Assembly: GCA_020638455.1 (NCBI GenBank)
Contig: JACKIK010000002.1
Coordinates: 186,001 to 250,000, forward strand
DNA: 64,000 nt
Reading direction: 5' to 3'
Origin: Hyphomonas sp.
Lineage (GTDB): Bacteria > Pseudomonadota > Alphaproteobacteria > Caulobacterales > Hyphomonadaceae
The notes under the pieces were generated by a model that made no database searches, had not been told where the DNA came from, and saw only the letters and a list, made by a program, of their open reading frames with translations. This document shows, piece by piece, positions 41,200 to 49,921 of the stretch; position 1 is the stretch's first letter, and each line of letters opens with the position of its first letter. The translations under genes were made by a program, and so were the position numbers.

Positions 41200-42471
41200 G
41201 TGGCAGACGACACTATGGACAAGGGACTGAACAGAAATTCCGCGATGCCGAGCCGTCGAGCGATGCTGATGGGCACCGGCGCGGCCCTGTTCGCCAGCGC
41301 CGGTGTGCCGATCCCCTTCCTCGACAAGCTGCCGCCCGGCATGCGCCTCGTCGCCGACGCCCAGGAAGCTTCGGGCGCCATGCCGGAAGGCAAGAGTGGT
41401 CTCACCATTCTCGGCGACCGCCCCATCAACATGGAAACTCCGCCGCATTTGCTCGATGACGAAGTCACGCCCGGCAAATACTTCTTTGTCCGCAATAACG
41501 GTCTCCCGCCTGATGTGACCAATGTCACGGACGAGTCCTGGAAGCTCACAGTCGATGGCGAAGTCGAGCGCCCGCTTGAGATGTCCATTGCGGACCTGAA
41601 GCGTGAGTTCGAACCGGTCACGCTGCGCCTCGTGGTCGAGTGCGGCGGCAATGGCCGGGCTTTCTATCGTCCGGGCGCGAGCGGCAACCAGTGGACGTTC
41701 GGGGCCGTCGGCTGTGCCGACTGGACGGGCGTGCGCGTCAAGGATGTGTTCGAAAAGGCGGGCCTGAAGAAGACGGCGATCTATACCGGTCACTATGGCG
41801 CCGACACGCACCTATCGGGTGACCCCTCGAAAGAGGCGATTTCACGTGGCGTGCCGATCGCGAAGGCGATGGACCCGAACAGCATCATCGCCTGGGCGAT
41901 GAACGGCGAAGATATTCCGTATCTGAACGGGTACCCGCTGCGTCTGATGATGCCCGGATATCCGGGCTCGTGCTCACAGAAATGGCTGACCCGTATCTGG
42001 GTGCGCGATCAGGTGCATGACGGCCAGAAGATGCTGGGTCACTCCTACCGCGTGCCGAAATATCCGGTCGCTCCCGGGACGGAAGTTCCGGACGAGGACA
42101 TGAAGATCATCGAGAACATGCCGATCAAGTCGCTGATCACGTCTCCGCAGACTGGGTCGCGATCCAAGCTTGGCGAATCGATTCAGGTGAGAGGGCATGC
42201 CTGGTGCGGCGAAGGTGCCGATGTTGCGCGCGTCGACGTATCGATGGATTTCGGCGAGACCTGGACCCAAGCGGATCTCGCCCCGGCGCCCAACCGCTTC
42301 TCCTGGCAGCGCTTCACGGCAAACGTGACGCCGCCGCAGCAAGGCTACTATGAGATCTGGGCGCGGGCGACCGATACAAATGGCGTCGAGCAGCCGGCAA
42401 CGACGCCGGGCTGGAACCCGCACGGCTATATCAACAACATGCAGCACCGCATTGCGGTCTTCGTGATATGA
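41200..42471 (+). CDS. sorA: Periplasmic sulfite dehydrogenase, molybdopterin subunit (SorA/SoxC-like)
   Basis: Sulfite-oxidase-family enzyme (423 aa) that oxidises sulfite to sulfate. A twin-arginine signal (PSRRAMLMG, about residues 17-25) predicts folded export with the Moco. The Mo-ligand Cys is in VVECGGNGR, and the C-terminal dimerisation domain is present. The GTG start has AAGGAG upstream. The cytochrome gene overlaps its stop by 4 bases, as in SorAB-type enzymes; SoxC would sit with soxD and other sox genes, which are absent here. Confidence 0.9.
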   Translation: MADDTMDKGLNRNSAMPSRRAMLMGTGAALFASAGVPIPFLDKLPPGMRLVADAQEASGAMPEGKSGLTILGDRPINMETPPHLLDDEVTPGKYFFVRNNGLPPDVTNVTDESWKLTVDGEVERPLEMSIADLKREFEPVTLRLVVECGGNGRAFYRPGASGNQWTFGAVGCADWTGVRVKDVFEKAGLKKTAIYTGHYGADTHLSGDPSKEAISRGVPIAKAMDPNSIIAWAMNGEDIPYLNGYPLRLMMPGYPGSCSQKWLTRIWVRDQVHDGQKMLGHSYRVPKYPVAPGTEVPDEDMKIIENMPIKSLITSPQTGSRSKLGESIQVRGHAWCGEGADVARVDVSMDFGETWTQADLAPAPNRFSWQRFTANVTPPQQGYYEIWARATDTNGVEQPATTPGWNPHGYINNMQHRIAVFVI

Positions 42472-42968
42472 TTACCCGGCATTCCGTCACAGCCATTGCC
42501 CGCCTGGCTTTCGCGGGCGCGGCAATGGCGCTTGTGGTCGCGTGTGGAGGTCCGAAGCCGAAGCCGGCCGAGCCGGCTGCGCCAAAGGCAGACGCGCACG
42601 TCGCCGCTGCTGTCGAGGCGATGGCCGGCAGCTGGAATGGCGACATCCAGTTCGTCAACACGTTCAACGCTCTGGACCCATCACACGTGCCGTCCGCGAC
42701 GGGCGGCGAGTCGGCGGTTCCCTCGCTCTTCGATCCCAATGACGAATACTGGGGTCTGCCGCGGGACGAAGGCGTGGACTACGTTGCCGGCATCTGCGCA
42801 GGCTGCCACAGCCTGAGGCTGGTCATGCAGCAACATCGCAGCGAGGCCCGCTGGCACGAACTGATCGACTGGATGATCAACACGCAGGGAATGGCGCCAT
42901 TGCCGGATGATGTGCGCAAGGACATCGAAACCTACCTGGGCAAACACTTCGGCGAGCTCGATCAGTGA
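42468..42968 (+). CDS. sorB: Monoheme c-type cytochrome, sulfite dehydrogenase electron acceptor (SorB-like)
   Basis: Cytochrome c of 166 aa with one heme motif (CAGCH, about residues 109-113). An N-terminal signal ends in the lipobox-like VVACGG, so it may be a lipoprotein tethered to a membrane. The Met in the QQHRSEARW...MAPLP region may be the sixth ligand. Overlap with sorA implies a matched pair passing electrons from sulfite to the respiratory chain. Confidence 0.87.
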   Translation: MITRHSVTAIARLAFAGAAMALVVACGGPKPKPAEPAAPKADAHVAAAVEAMAGSWNGDIQFVNTFNALDPSHVPSATGGESAVPSLFDPNDEYWGLPRDEGVDYVAGICAGCHSLRLVMQQHRSEARWHELIDWMINTQGMAPLPDDVRKDIETYLGKHFGELDQ

Positions 42969-44089
42969 AGCCCCCTGAGCGCGAGGAGAAGGGCGGCGGT
43001 TGGGACGCTGCGCGCATCCGGCGTGCCTTGCGCAGCGTTACCGATCCGGTCAGTGGGCAGAACATCGCCGACAATGGTTGCGTGCGCGAGGTCATCGTTC
43101 CGGCGCCGGGGCAGGTCACCATCGAGCTTGAACCCGACAAGGTGAGAGAAGGTGACCGGGAATCGTTGAGAACCGCCACGGCGAAGGCGGTGCAGTCTGT
43201 TGGCGGGATTTCACAGGTTCAGGTGCGGTACGCGGGCGAACCTGAAGAAACCGGGCTCCGGCTGGAACGCTCAGTCCCGGCGGCTGCACCGGCGCATTCG
43301 CGCTCGCATGAGACGGGGCCACGGCCAATGCGGCCCGAAGGCGTGCGCTACATTCTGGCGGTGTCCAGTGCCAAGGGCGGCGTTGGCAAGTCGACGGTCG
43401 CGGTCAATCTCGCGCGTGCCCTCGCGCAGCGCGGCCGGCGGGTCGGCCTTCTGGACGCCGATGTCTACGGGCCGTCGGTGCCGACCATGATCGGCAAGAC
43501 GGGCGCGCTTGCCGATGTCGGGCCCAGCGAGCGGATCATGCCCATCGATGTGCATGGCATTCGTGTCATGTCGATGGGCTTCATTATCCCCGAAGGCAAG
43601 GCTGTCGCATGGCGGGGGCCGATGGTGATGAATGCCCTGGTTCAGATGCTCTCAGGTGTGGATTGGGGTGAGCTCGACTATCTGTTGCTCGACCTGCCGC
43701 CCGGCACGGGCGATGTCCAACTCACCCTGGTGCAGCAGGCCTCGGTCGATGGTGCCGTCATTGTCTCGACGCCGCAGGAAGTGGCGCTGGCGGATGTCCG
43801 CCGCGGCGTCGAGTTTTTCGCTCGCACGCAGGTGCCTGTGCTCGGCGTGATCGAGAACATGTCCTTCCTGAAGGATGCGGCAACCGGTCTGGAAGTCGAC
43901 CTGTTCGGTCGGGGCGGTGCACGGACTGAAGCCGGGAAGCTGGGTGTGCCCTTCATAGGGGAGGTGCCATTCGATGTGGGGCTGAGGAAAGCGTCGGATG
44001 CGGGCGATCAGCTCACCGGCGCAATTGGCCGGATATTCGGGGTTCTCGCCGAACTCGTCGAAGAATCAGCCGTCGCGCAAAATCGATAG
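42965..44089 (+). CDS. Mrp/ApbC/NBP35-family P-loop ATPase
   Basis: Mrp-type ATPase (374 aa) with an N-terminal MIP18-like domain (about residues 12-80) and a C-terminal MinD-like domain whose deviant Walker A is KGGVGKST (about residues 137-144). Family members carry or insert Fe-S clusters. The C-terminal CxxC used for the bridging cluster in most Mrp/ApbC proteins is not visible: ENMSFLKDAATG runs through without Cys. The GTG start overlaps sorB by 4 bases, so it may serve Fe-S or Moco enzyme maturation in this operon. Confidence 0.88.
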   Translation: MKPPEREEKGGGWDAARIRRALRSVTDPVSGQNIADNGCVREVIVPAPGQVTIELEPDKVREGDRESLRTATAKAVQSVGGISQVQVRYAGEPEETGLRLERSVPAAAPAHSRSHETGPRPMRPEGVRYILAVSSAKGGVGKSTVAVNLARALAQRGRRVGLLDADVYGPSVPTMIGKTGALADVGPSERIMPIDVHGIRVMSMGFIIPEGKAVAWRGPMVMNALVQMLSGVDWGELDYLLLDLPPGTGDVQLTLVQQASVDGAVIVSTPQEVALADVRRGVEFFARTQVPVLGVIENMSFLKDAATGLEVDLFGRGGARTEAGKLGVPFIGEVPFDVGLRKASDAGDQLTGAIGRIFGVLAELVEESAVAQNR

Positions 44090-44096
44090 GCGAAGT

Positions 44097-44978
44097 CTAC
44101 AGAAGCCGGTCCCGTTCCTTCGAGACGATATCGAACAGGAAGTCGCTCAGATGGCGTACACGGACAAAGTCCTGCACGTCCTGGTGAGTCACGAGCCAGA
44201 AGGAACGCGTCACGCTCACCTGTCCGGGCAGGACGACCTCAAGCTCCGGATGTGCTTCGCCCATGAATTTCGGCAGGATGCACAAGCCGGAGCCGGAACG
44301 TGTAAGTTCCAGCTGGGCAAGGATGCTCGGGCTGCACAGGCGCGGCGAAAATCCGGGAAGGATATCCTCGAAATAGCGCAATTGGGGTGAATAGATCAGG
44401 TCGTCCACATAGCCGATCAGCGTGTGGTGCTCGAGGTCGCGCGTCTCTGCGATGTCCGGGTGTGTCCGCAGGTAGTCGCGATGTGCGTACAGCTTGAGGG
44501 AATAGTCGGTCAGTTTGCGGACTTTCAGCCGGCCCGCCTTCGGGCGCGTCAGGAGGATCGACATGTCCACCTCGCGCTTCGGCACGCTGAGGAAGCCGGA
44601 CAGAGCGATGAGGTCGATCTCGATCGCCGGCCAGGCATTCGCGAAGCGGGAAAGCGCAGGGGCAATGAACTGCGTGCCGAACCCTTCCGTCACACCGAGG
44701 CGTATCTTGCCTGCGACGGTCCGGTCCTGTCCCGCGAGCGCCTGGATCTTCACGGCAACCGACTCGATATCCTCGATCTGCCGCGCCAGGGCTTCGCCCT
44801 GATCCGTCAGTACATGTCCGCGCCTGGTTCGTTCAAACAGAGTCTGCCCGAGGTCGTGTTCCAGCCGCCGGATGCGGCGGCTGATCGTGGTAGCATCCTG
44901 TTTCAGCAGCGCGGATGCCCTGTCCAGACGGCTGGACCGGCTGACAGTGAGAAATATCCTCAGGTCGTCCCAGTTCAT
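44097..44978 (-). CDS. LysR-type transcriptional regulator beside mmsA
   Basis: LysR regulator (293 aa). The N-terminal winged helix (about residues 3-60) has DLRIFLTVSRSSRLDRASALL and TTISRRIRRLE. It is divergent from the mmsA operon, with 98 bases between starts, and most likely controls it. The ATG at 44978 is preferred over the longer frame to 45014, which would cross the inverted repeat at 44985. Its 3' end converges on the Mrp gene 7 bases away. Confidence 0.9.
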   Translation of the reverse strand: MNWDDLRIFLTVSRSSRLDRASALLKQDATTISRRIRRLEHDLGQTLFERTRRGHVLTDQGEALARQIEDIESVAVKIQALAGQDRTVAGKIRLGVTEGFGTQFIAPALSRFANAWPAIEIDLIALSGFLSVPKREVDMSILLTRPKAGRLKVRKLTDYSLKLYAHRDYLRTHPDIAETRDLEHHTLIGYVDDLIYSPQLRYFEDILPGFSPRLCSPSILAQLELTRSGSGLCILPKFMGEAHPELEVVLPGQVSVTRSFWLVTHQDVQDFVRVRHLSDFLFDIVSKERDRLL

Positions 44979-44984
44979 GACTCG

Positions 44985-45004
44985 TACCTGCAAAAATGCA
45001 GGTA
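44985..45004. promoter_or_regulatory. Perfect inverted repeat between lysR and mmsA
   Basis: TACCTGCA-N4-TGCAGGTA is an 8-bp perfect inverted repeat 6 bases upstream of the lysR start and about 73 bases before mmsA. A further half site CCTGCA follows at 45008-45013. This arrangement fits a LysR or other repressor binding site controlling both genes. Confidence 0.6.
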
Positions 45005-45076
45005 AAGCCTGCAAAGAAATCCGTATATATCAGAAAATCGCCAGACTAAACTCCCAGAAAACCTGTGGAGGCAGTC

Positions 45077-46573
45077 ATGCGCGAAGTGCATCATTTCGTC
45101 GGCGGCAAGGTCGTTGCCGGAACGTCGGGCCGTTTTGGCGACATCTTCAATCCGAACACCGGCAAGGTTCAGGCGAAAGTGTCGCTGGCGACGGAAGCCG
45201 AACTGGACAAGGCCGTGGCGAACGCAGCAGCGGCGTTTCCTGCCTGGGCCGCCATGAACCCGCAGCGCCGTGCGCGGGTGATGTTTGAATTCAAGCGCCT
45301 GCTGGAAGCGAACATCAACGAACTGGCAGAGTTGCTCTCTTCGGAACACGGCAAGGTGGTTGCGGACTCGAAAGGCGATGTTCAGCGCGGCATTGATGTG
45401 GTCGAGTTCGCCTGCGGCATCCCGCACCTGCAGAAGGGCGAATATACCGAGGGCGCTGGCCCCGGCATCGACGTCTATTCCATGCGCCAGCCGCTGGGCG
45501 TCGTGGCCGGCATCACGCCTTTCAACTTCCCCGCCATGATCCCGTGCTGGATGGGCGCCGTTGCGGTTGCCTGCGGCAACAGCTTCATCCTGAAACCCTC
45601 TGAGAAAGACCCCTCCGTGCCGATGCGCATGGCCGAGCTGCTGCTGGAGGCCGGCGCACCGGAAGGCGTGTTCAACGTCGTCAATGGCGACAAGGTGGCC
45701 GTGGACGCCATCCTGAAACATCCGGATATCAAGGCTGTCAGCTTCGTCGGCTCCTCTGACATTGCCCAATACGTCTATGCTACCGGCACGGCGCACGGAA
45801 AGCGCGTTCAGGCCATGGGCGGAGCAAAGAACCACGGCATCATCCTGCCGGACGCCAACATGGAGCAGGCGGTGAAGGACATCGTCGGTGCGGCGTACGG
45901 CTCGGCCGGTGAGCGCTGCATGGCGCTGCCGGTCGCCGTGACGGTCGGAAAGAAAACGGGCGATGAATTTGTCGAGCGGATGCTGGATGCCGCGCGTGGC
46001 CTTCGTGTCGGCTACTCGACCGATGCGGATGCGCACTACGGCCCCGTCGTGTCCGCTGCCCACAAGGCGAAGATCGAAAGCTACATCCAGATGGGTGTCG
46101 ACGAGGGCGCCGACCTGAAGCTCGACGGGCGCGGGCTCACGATGCAGGGCGCCGAGAACGGCTTCTTCATCGGGCCGAGCTTGTTCGACCATGTGAAGCC
46201 GGGCATGAAATCCTATCAGGAGGAGATCTTCGGCCCGGTGCTGCAGGTTGTGCGCGCCGAGACGCTGGAAGAGGCCGCCGCGCTGCCCAGCAACCATCAG
46301 TATGGAAATGGCTGCGCGATCTTTACGCAGAACGGCCGGGCGGCTCGCGAGTTTGCAGCGCAGGTCAATGTCGGCATGGTGGGGGTGAACGTGCCGATCC
46401 CGGTGCCCGTCAGCTATCACACATTCGGGGGCTGGAAGCGTTCGGCCTTCGGCGATACCAACCAGCACGGACCGGAAGGCGTGAAGTTCTGGACGAAGAT
46501 CAAGACGATCACGCAGCGCTGGCCCGAAGGCGACATCGGCGATCAGGCCTTCATCATTCCGACGATGGGGTAG
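45077..46573 (+). CDS. mmsA: CoA-acylating methylmalonate-semialdehyde dehydrogenase
   Basis: Aldehyde dehydrogenase (498 aa) of the MmsA family, which converts methylmalonate semialdehyde to propionyl-CoA in valine degradation. The motif GITPFNFPAMIP, the NAD-binding GSSDIAQYVYATG, the catalytic GERCMALPVAV with Cys at about residue 284, and the C-terminal PVPVSYHTFGGWK are typical. The ATG at 45077 has GGAGG five bases upstream; the GTG at 45065 is rejected. Confidence 0.95.
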   Translation: MREVHHFVGGKVVAGTSGRFGDIFNPNTGKVQAKVSLATEAELDKAVANAAAAFPAWAAMNPQRRARVMFEFKRLLEANINELAELLSSEHGKVVADSKGDVQRGIDVVEFACGIPHLQKGEYTEGAGPGIDVYSMRQPLGVVAGITPFNFPAMIPCWMGAVAVACGNSFILKPSEKDPSVPMRMAELLLEAGAPEGVFNVVNGDKVAVDAILKHPDIKAVSFVGSSDIAQYVYATGTAHGKRVQAMGGAKNHGIILPDANMEQAVKDIVGAAYGSAGERCMALPVAVTVGKKTGDEFVERMLDAARGLRVGYSTDADAHYGPVVSAAHKAKIESYIQMGVDEGADLKLDGRGLTMQGAENGFFIGPSLFDHVKPGMKSYQEEIFGPVLQVVRAETLEEAAALPSNHQYGNGCAIFTQNGRAAREFAAQVNVGMVGVNVPIPVPVSYHTFGGWKRSAFGDTNQHGPEGVKFWTKIKTITQRWPEGDIGDQAFIIPTMG

Positions 46574-46577
46574 AAAT

Positions 46578-47351
46578 ATGAGCTACAATTCGATCACATT
46601 CGAGCATTCTGACCGGATTGCGCTTGTCACGATCAACCGGCCGGACAGCCTGAATGCGCTTAACCAGGAGGTCATGACGGAAGTCGCCGACGCTTTTTCG
46701 CGGATCGACCGGAACAAGGACATCGCCGTCAGTGTCCTGACGGGCGAAGGCCGCGCCTTCGCGGCGGGCGCCGATATCAAGGAAATGCAGCCGCAGACTT
46801 TCTCTGACATGTATGTCGACGATTTCTTCGGGCTGTGGGACCGGTTCGCCGCCTGCCGCAAGCCGGTGATCGCGGCGGTAAACGGCTTTGCCCTCGGCGG
46901 CGGTTGCGAACTGGCCATGATGTGCGACCTGATCATCGCGTCCGAGAAAGCCAAGTTCGGCCAGCCGGAAATCAAGCTCGGCGTGACCCCCGGCATGGGC
47001 GGCTCCATCCGCCTTACCAAGGCCGTCGGCAAGGCGAAGGCCATGGACATGGTGCTGACCGGCCGGATGATCGACGCGGCCGAAGCAGACAGGATCGGCC
47101 TCGTGTCGCGCGTCGTGCCCCATGAAGCACTCATGGATGAGGCGAAGGCGGCGGCAAAGGAAATTGCGGCCTATTCCATCCCGTCGCTGATGGCGGCGAA
47201 GGAAATGGTTGGACGGGCGCTGGAACTTCCGACCACGGAGGGCGTGAAGTTCGAGCGCCGCCTGTTCCAGGGCCTGTTCGGCACCGCCGACCAGAAGGAA
47301 GGCATGAACGCCTTCGTCGAAAAGCGCGCGCCGGACTTCAAGGACAAATAA
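46578..47351 (+). CDS. Enoyl-CoA hydratase
   Basis: Crotonase-fold hydratase (257 aa). The oxyanion-hole segment RAFAAGADIKEM and the catalytic segments VNGFALGGGCELAMMCD and GQPEIKLGVTPGMGGS carry Glu at about residues 113 and 133, as in true hydratases. It sits 4 bases after mmsA and 20 before mmsB, so it probably hydrates methacrylyl-CoA or a similar intermediate of valine catabolism. Confidence 0.93.
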   Translation: MSYNSITFEHSDRIALVTINRPDSLNALNQEVMTEVADAFSRIDRNKDIAVSVLTGEGRAFAAGADIKEMQPQTFSDMYVDDFFGLWDRFAACRKPVIAAVNGFALGGGCELAMMCDLIIASEKAKFGQPEIKLGVTPGMGGSIRLTKAVGKAKAMDMVLTGRMIDAAEADRIGLVSRVVPHEALMDEAKAAAKEIAAYSIPSLMAAKEMVGRALELPTTEGVKFERRLFQGLFGTADQKEGMNAFVEKRAPDFKDK

Positions 47352-47371
47352 GACGACAAGGGGAGGCCGCC

Positions 47372-48262
47372 ATGGCCAAAATCGCATTCATCGGGCTCGG
47401 CAATATGGGCTCCGGCATGTGTGCCAATCTTTGCAAGGCCGGCCATGAGGTCCGGGCCTTCGATCTTAATGCAGATTCTGTGAAAGCCGCCGCCGGCCGC
47501 GGTGCCGCTCCGGCAGTGTCGCTGAAGGACGCGGTTACCGGCGCAGATGTCGTCATCACCATGCTGCCCGCCGGCAAGCATGTCCTGTCGGTCTATTTTG
47601 GCGACGGCGGCGTGGCGGCGCACGCGGCGAAAGGCACGTTGTTCATCGACTGCTCGACCATCGCCGTAGACGACGCGCGTGCGGCGGCCGGGAAAGCGGA
47701 AGCCGACGGCTTCCGGATGGTGGATGCGCCGGTCTCGGGCGGCACGGCAGGCGCCGAAGCGGGCACGCTTACCTTCATGGCGGGTGGCTCGGATGAAGCC
47801 TTCGTCAAGGCGAAGCCCCTGCTTGAAGCCATGGGAAAGAACATCTTTCACGCGGGTGGCAGTGGAAACGGCCAGGCGGCGAAGATTGCCAACAACATGT
47901 TGCTGGGAATCTCCATGATCGGCACTTGCGAGGCGTTTTTCCTGGCGGAGAAGCTTGGCCTCGATGCGCAGACCTTCTTTGACATTTCATCGGTGTCGTC
48001 CGGTCAGTGCTGGAGCATGACCAATTATTGTCCCGCACCGGGCCCTGTGCCGACGGCGCCGTCTAACCGTGACTACAAGCCCGGCTTCGCCGTCGCGATG
48101 ATGCACAAGGATCTGGCTCTCGCGATCGGCGCCGCGCGCGCAGCCGGAGCCGATCTGCAGCTTGGGCCTCTGGCCGAGAAAGTCTACGACAACATGATGG
48201 CGCGCGGCCACGGCGACGTTGACTTCTCCGGCGTGTTCAAGGACCTGCACGGCGGACTGTAG
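47372..48262 (+). CDS. mmsB: 3-hydroxyisobutyrate dehydrogenase
   Basis: NAD+-dependent dehydrogenase (296 aa) of the beta-hydroxyacid family that makes methylmalonate semialdehyde for MmsA. The N-terminal GLGNMGSGM dinucleotide motif, the substrate motif DAPVSGGTAGAE and the catalytic Lys in GNGQAAKIANN (about residue 170) are intact. GGGGAGG lies before the ATG. It converges on cydC with a 21-base gap and no obvious terminator. Confidence 0.95.
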   Translation: MAKIAFIGLGNMGSGMCANLCKAGHEVRAFDLNADSVKAAAGRGAAPAVSLKDAVTGADVVITMLPAGKHVLSVYFGDGGVAAHAAKGTLFIDCSTIAVDDARAAAGKAEADGFRMVDAPVSGGTAGAEAGTLTFMAGGSDEAFVKAKPLLEAMGKNIFHAGGSGNGQAAKIANNMLLGISMIGTCEAFFLAEKLGLDAQTFFDISSVSSGQCWSMTNYCPAPGPVPTAPSNRDYKPGFAVAMMHKDLALAIGAARAAGADLQLGPLAEKVYDNMMARGHGDVDFSGVFKDLHGGL

Positions 48263-48283
48263 GCGCTGACCGAAAAAGTCCGG

Positions 48284-49921
48284 TTACAGATGGACGACCG
48301 TTGTCGTCATGCCGGGGAAGGGCACGCGCGTTTCCTTGTGACCGAGCAGGATAAGTGCGCGTTCCCCGCCGCTGGCCCAGGCTGCCAGATTGCTGGCAAG
48401 CTGCCGCGCAAGGTCGGCTTCCAGTCCTGCGAAAGGTTCGTCGAGGATCAGGACTTGGGGGGAAACGAGCAGCGCCCGGGCAAGCCCCAGGCGGCGCAAT
48501 TCACCGCCCGAATACGGCATCGTGACGTCGTCGAAAGTCAGTGCTGAGCCGGCAATATCATCCGGAGTGAAACCGGAAGCGCAGGCAACATCCAGCGCCG
48601 CGCGCATGTCGGCTTCTGTCGCTTCCGGAGCGGCCAGGCGCAGCTGGTCGGCCAGCGTTCCCGGAAGGAAGGCGGGAAATTGCGGGCTGAGCGCGATTCG
48701 TTCCAGCGCTGCAGCGATCCGTACCTTGCCTGCCGAAATGCCGGCATAGCGGAGATTGCCGCCAGCAGGCGGATGAAGGCGCATGAGCGTTTCCGCGAGC
48801 GTGGTTTTCCCCGATCCGGACGGTCCGATGAGCTGCACCAGCGTGCCCGGACTTATTGCCATGTCGATCGGACCGATCGGCGGTGCACCGGCCGCGGCCT
48901 GGCCGATGAGTTGGTCCGCAATAAGTGGGAATACAGTGCTGATCTGTTGTGCCGAGCCGGGCGCCGCGTCCCACGGCGCGTCGCTGTGTTCGAGGCGTGC
49001 TGTGAGGTGTGCTGCGGCGATCCTGGACTTCGACAGGGCATCGAACACCGAGACCATCGCGCCAGCGGCTTCGAATGCAGACATGAGAGCGAGTGCGGCG
49101 CCAACCGCGATCGCAAGGCCGGCGCCGGCACCTGCCTGCCAGAGGATGGCGAGCGCCAGAATGGATCCTGAAAAGCCTGTCGTGGCGCCAAGTGCCCGGT
49201 ACGGGCGCTCGACGGCATCACCGGACCGGAGCTGGAGTTCGAGGCTTTCCCGCGCCATTTCTGCCTCCCGCGGCAGGGCGCCAATAACATCCAGCTCCAC
49301 GGCGTTCTCGATGAGCCGGGCCGTTTCTTCCCGCCCGGTGCGCGTCTGTTCGGCAAGGCCGGATGCGGCACTGTGAGAGCGTCGGGCCGCAGATGACGGC
49401 AACAGCCAGGCCACACCGACCGACACAACCAAAGCGACCACGCCCACCTGCCAGTCGGCGGCAAGGGCGAATCCGATGGCGACGCAAAGGCCTGCAATCA
49501 CGGCAGATGCAGGACTGAAGACACGCAGGAATCCCGCCTCTGCGGCGTCGACATCGTCGATGAGCGTGCTGAGTTCGTTGGCCGGCATCGCCGTCATCCC
49601 GCGCTGGCAGACGGCGCCGGATGCGAACAGGGCGGGACGCAGCCGGGCCGACAGGCTGAGCGTGGCGTCATGCCCCACGAGCTGTTCGGCATAACGCGTC
49701 AGCACTCTCGAGAAGGCTGCAAGACGCACCCCGGCGCTCGGATAGAGGTGATTGAATACATATCCGGCCCCCATGGAACCGGCCAACGCCGCCGCTGTCA
49801 GGAACCATCCGGACAGCCCGAGCAGCACGACGCCCGACGCGCCGGCCAATGCAGACAGGAAAAGCGCGAGGAAGAAACGCAGCCGGGCAGGGCTTCCGAG
49901 TGTGCGCCACAGGGTCAGCAT
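48284..49921 (-). CDS. cydC: CydC, ABC half-transporter for cytochrome bd assembly
   Basis: ABC half-transporter (545 aa) with six N-terminal helices and a C-terminal ATPase. Walker A is GPSGSGKTT, the signature is degenerate (YSGGELRRLG) and Walker B is LILDEPFAG. CydDC exports cysteine/glutathione or binds heme and is needed to assemble cytochrome bd. The ATG at 49921 overlaps the cydD stop by 7 bases. The longer frame to 50017 is inside cydD and is rejected. Confidence 0.9.
   Translation of the reverse strand: MLTLWRTLGSPARLRFFLALFLSALAGASGVVLLGLSGWFLTAAALAGSMGAGYVFNHLYPSAGVRLAAFSRVLTRYAEQLVGHDATLSLSARLRPALFASGAVCQRGMTAMPANELSTLIDDVDAAEAGFLRVFSPASAVIAGLCVAIGFALAADWQVGVVALVVSVGVAWLLPSSAARRSHSAASGLAEQTRTGREETARLIENAVELDVIGALPREAEMARESLELQLRSGDAVERPYRALGATTGFSGSILALAILWQAGAGAGLAIAVGAALALMSAFEAAGAMVSVFDALSKSRIAAAHLTARLEHSDAPWDAAPGSAQQISTVFPLIADQLIGQAAAGAPPIGPIDMAISPGTLVQLIGPSGSGKTTLAETLMRLHPPAGGNLRYAGISAGKVRIAAALERIALSPQFPAFLPGTLADQLRLAAPEATEADMRAALDVACASGFTPDDIAGSALTFDDVTMPYSGGELRRLGLARALLVSPQVLILDEPFAGLEADLARQLASNLAAWASGGERALILLGHKETRVPFPGMTTTVVHL

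Noticed and set aside
44975..46468. 497-codon minus-strand frame opposite mmsA
   Set aside because: Shadow of mmsA; His/Asp/Arg-rich with no family features.
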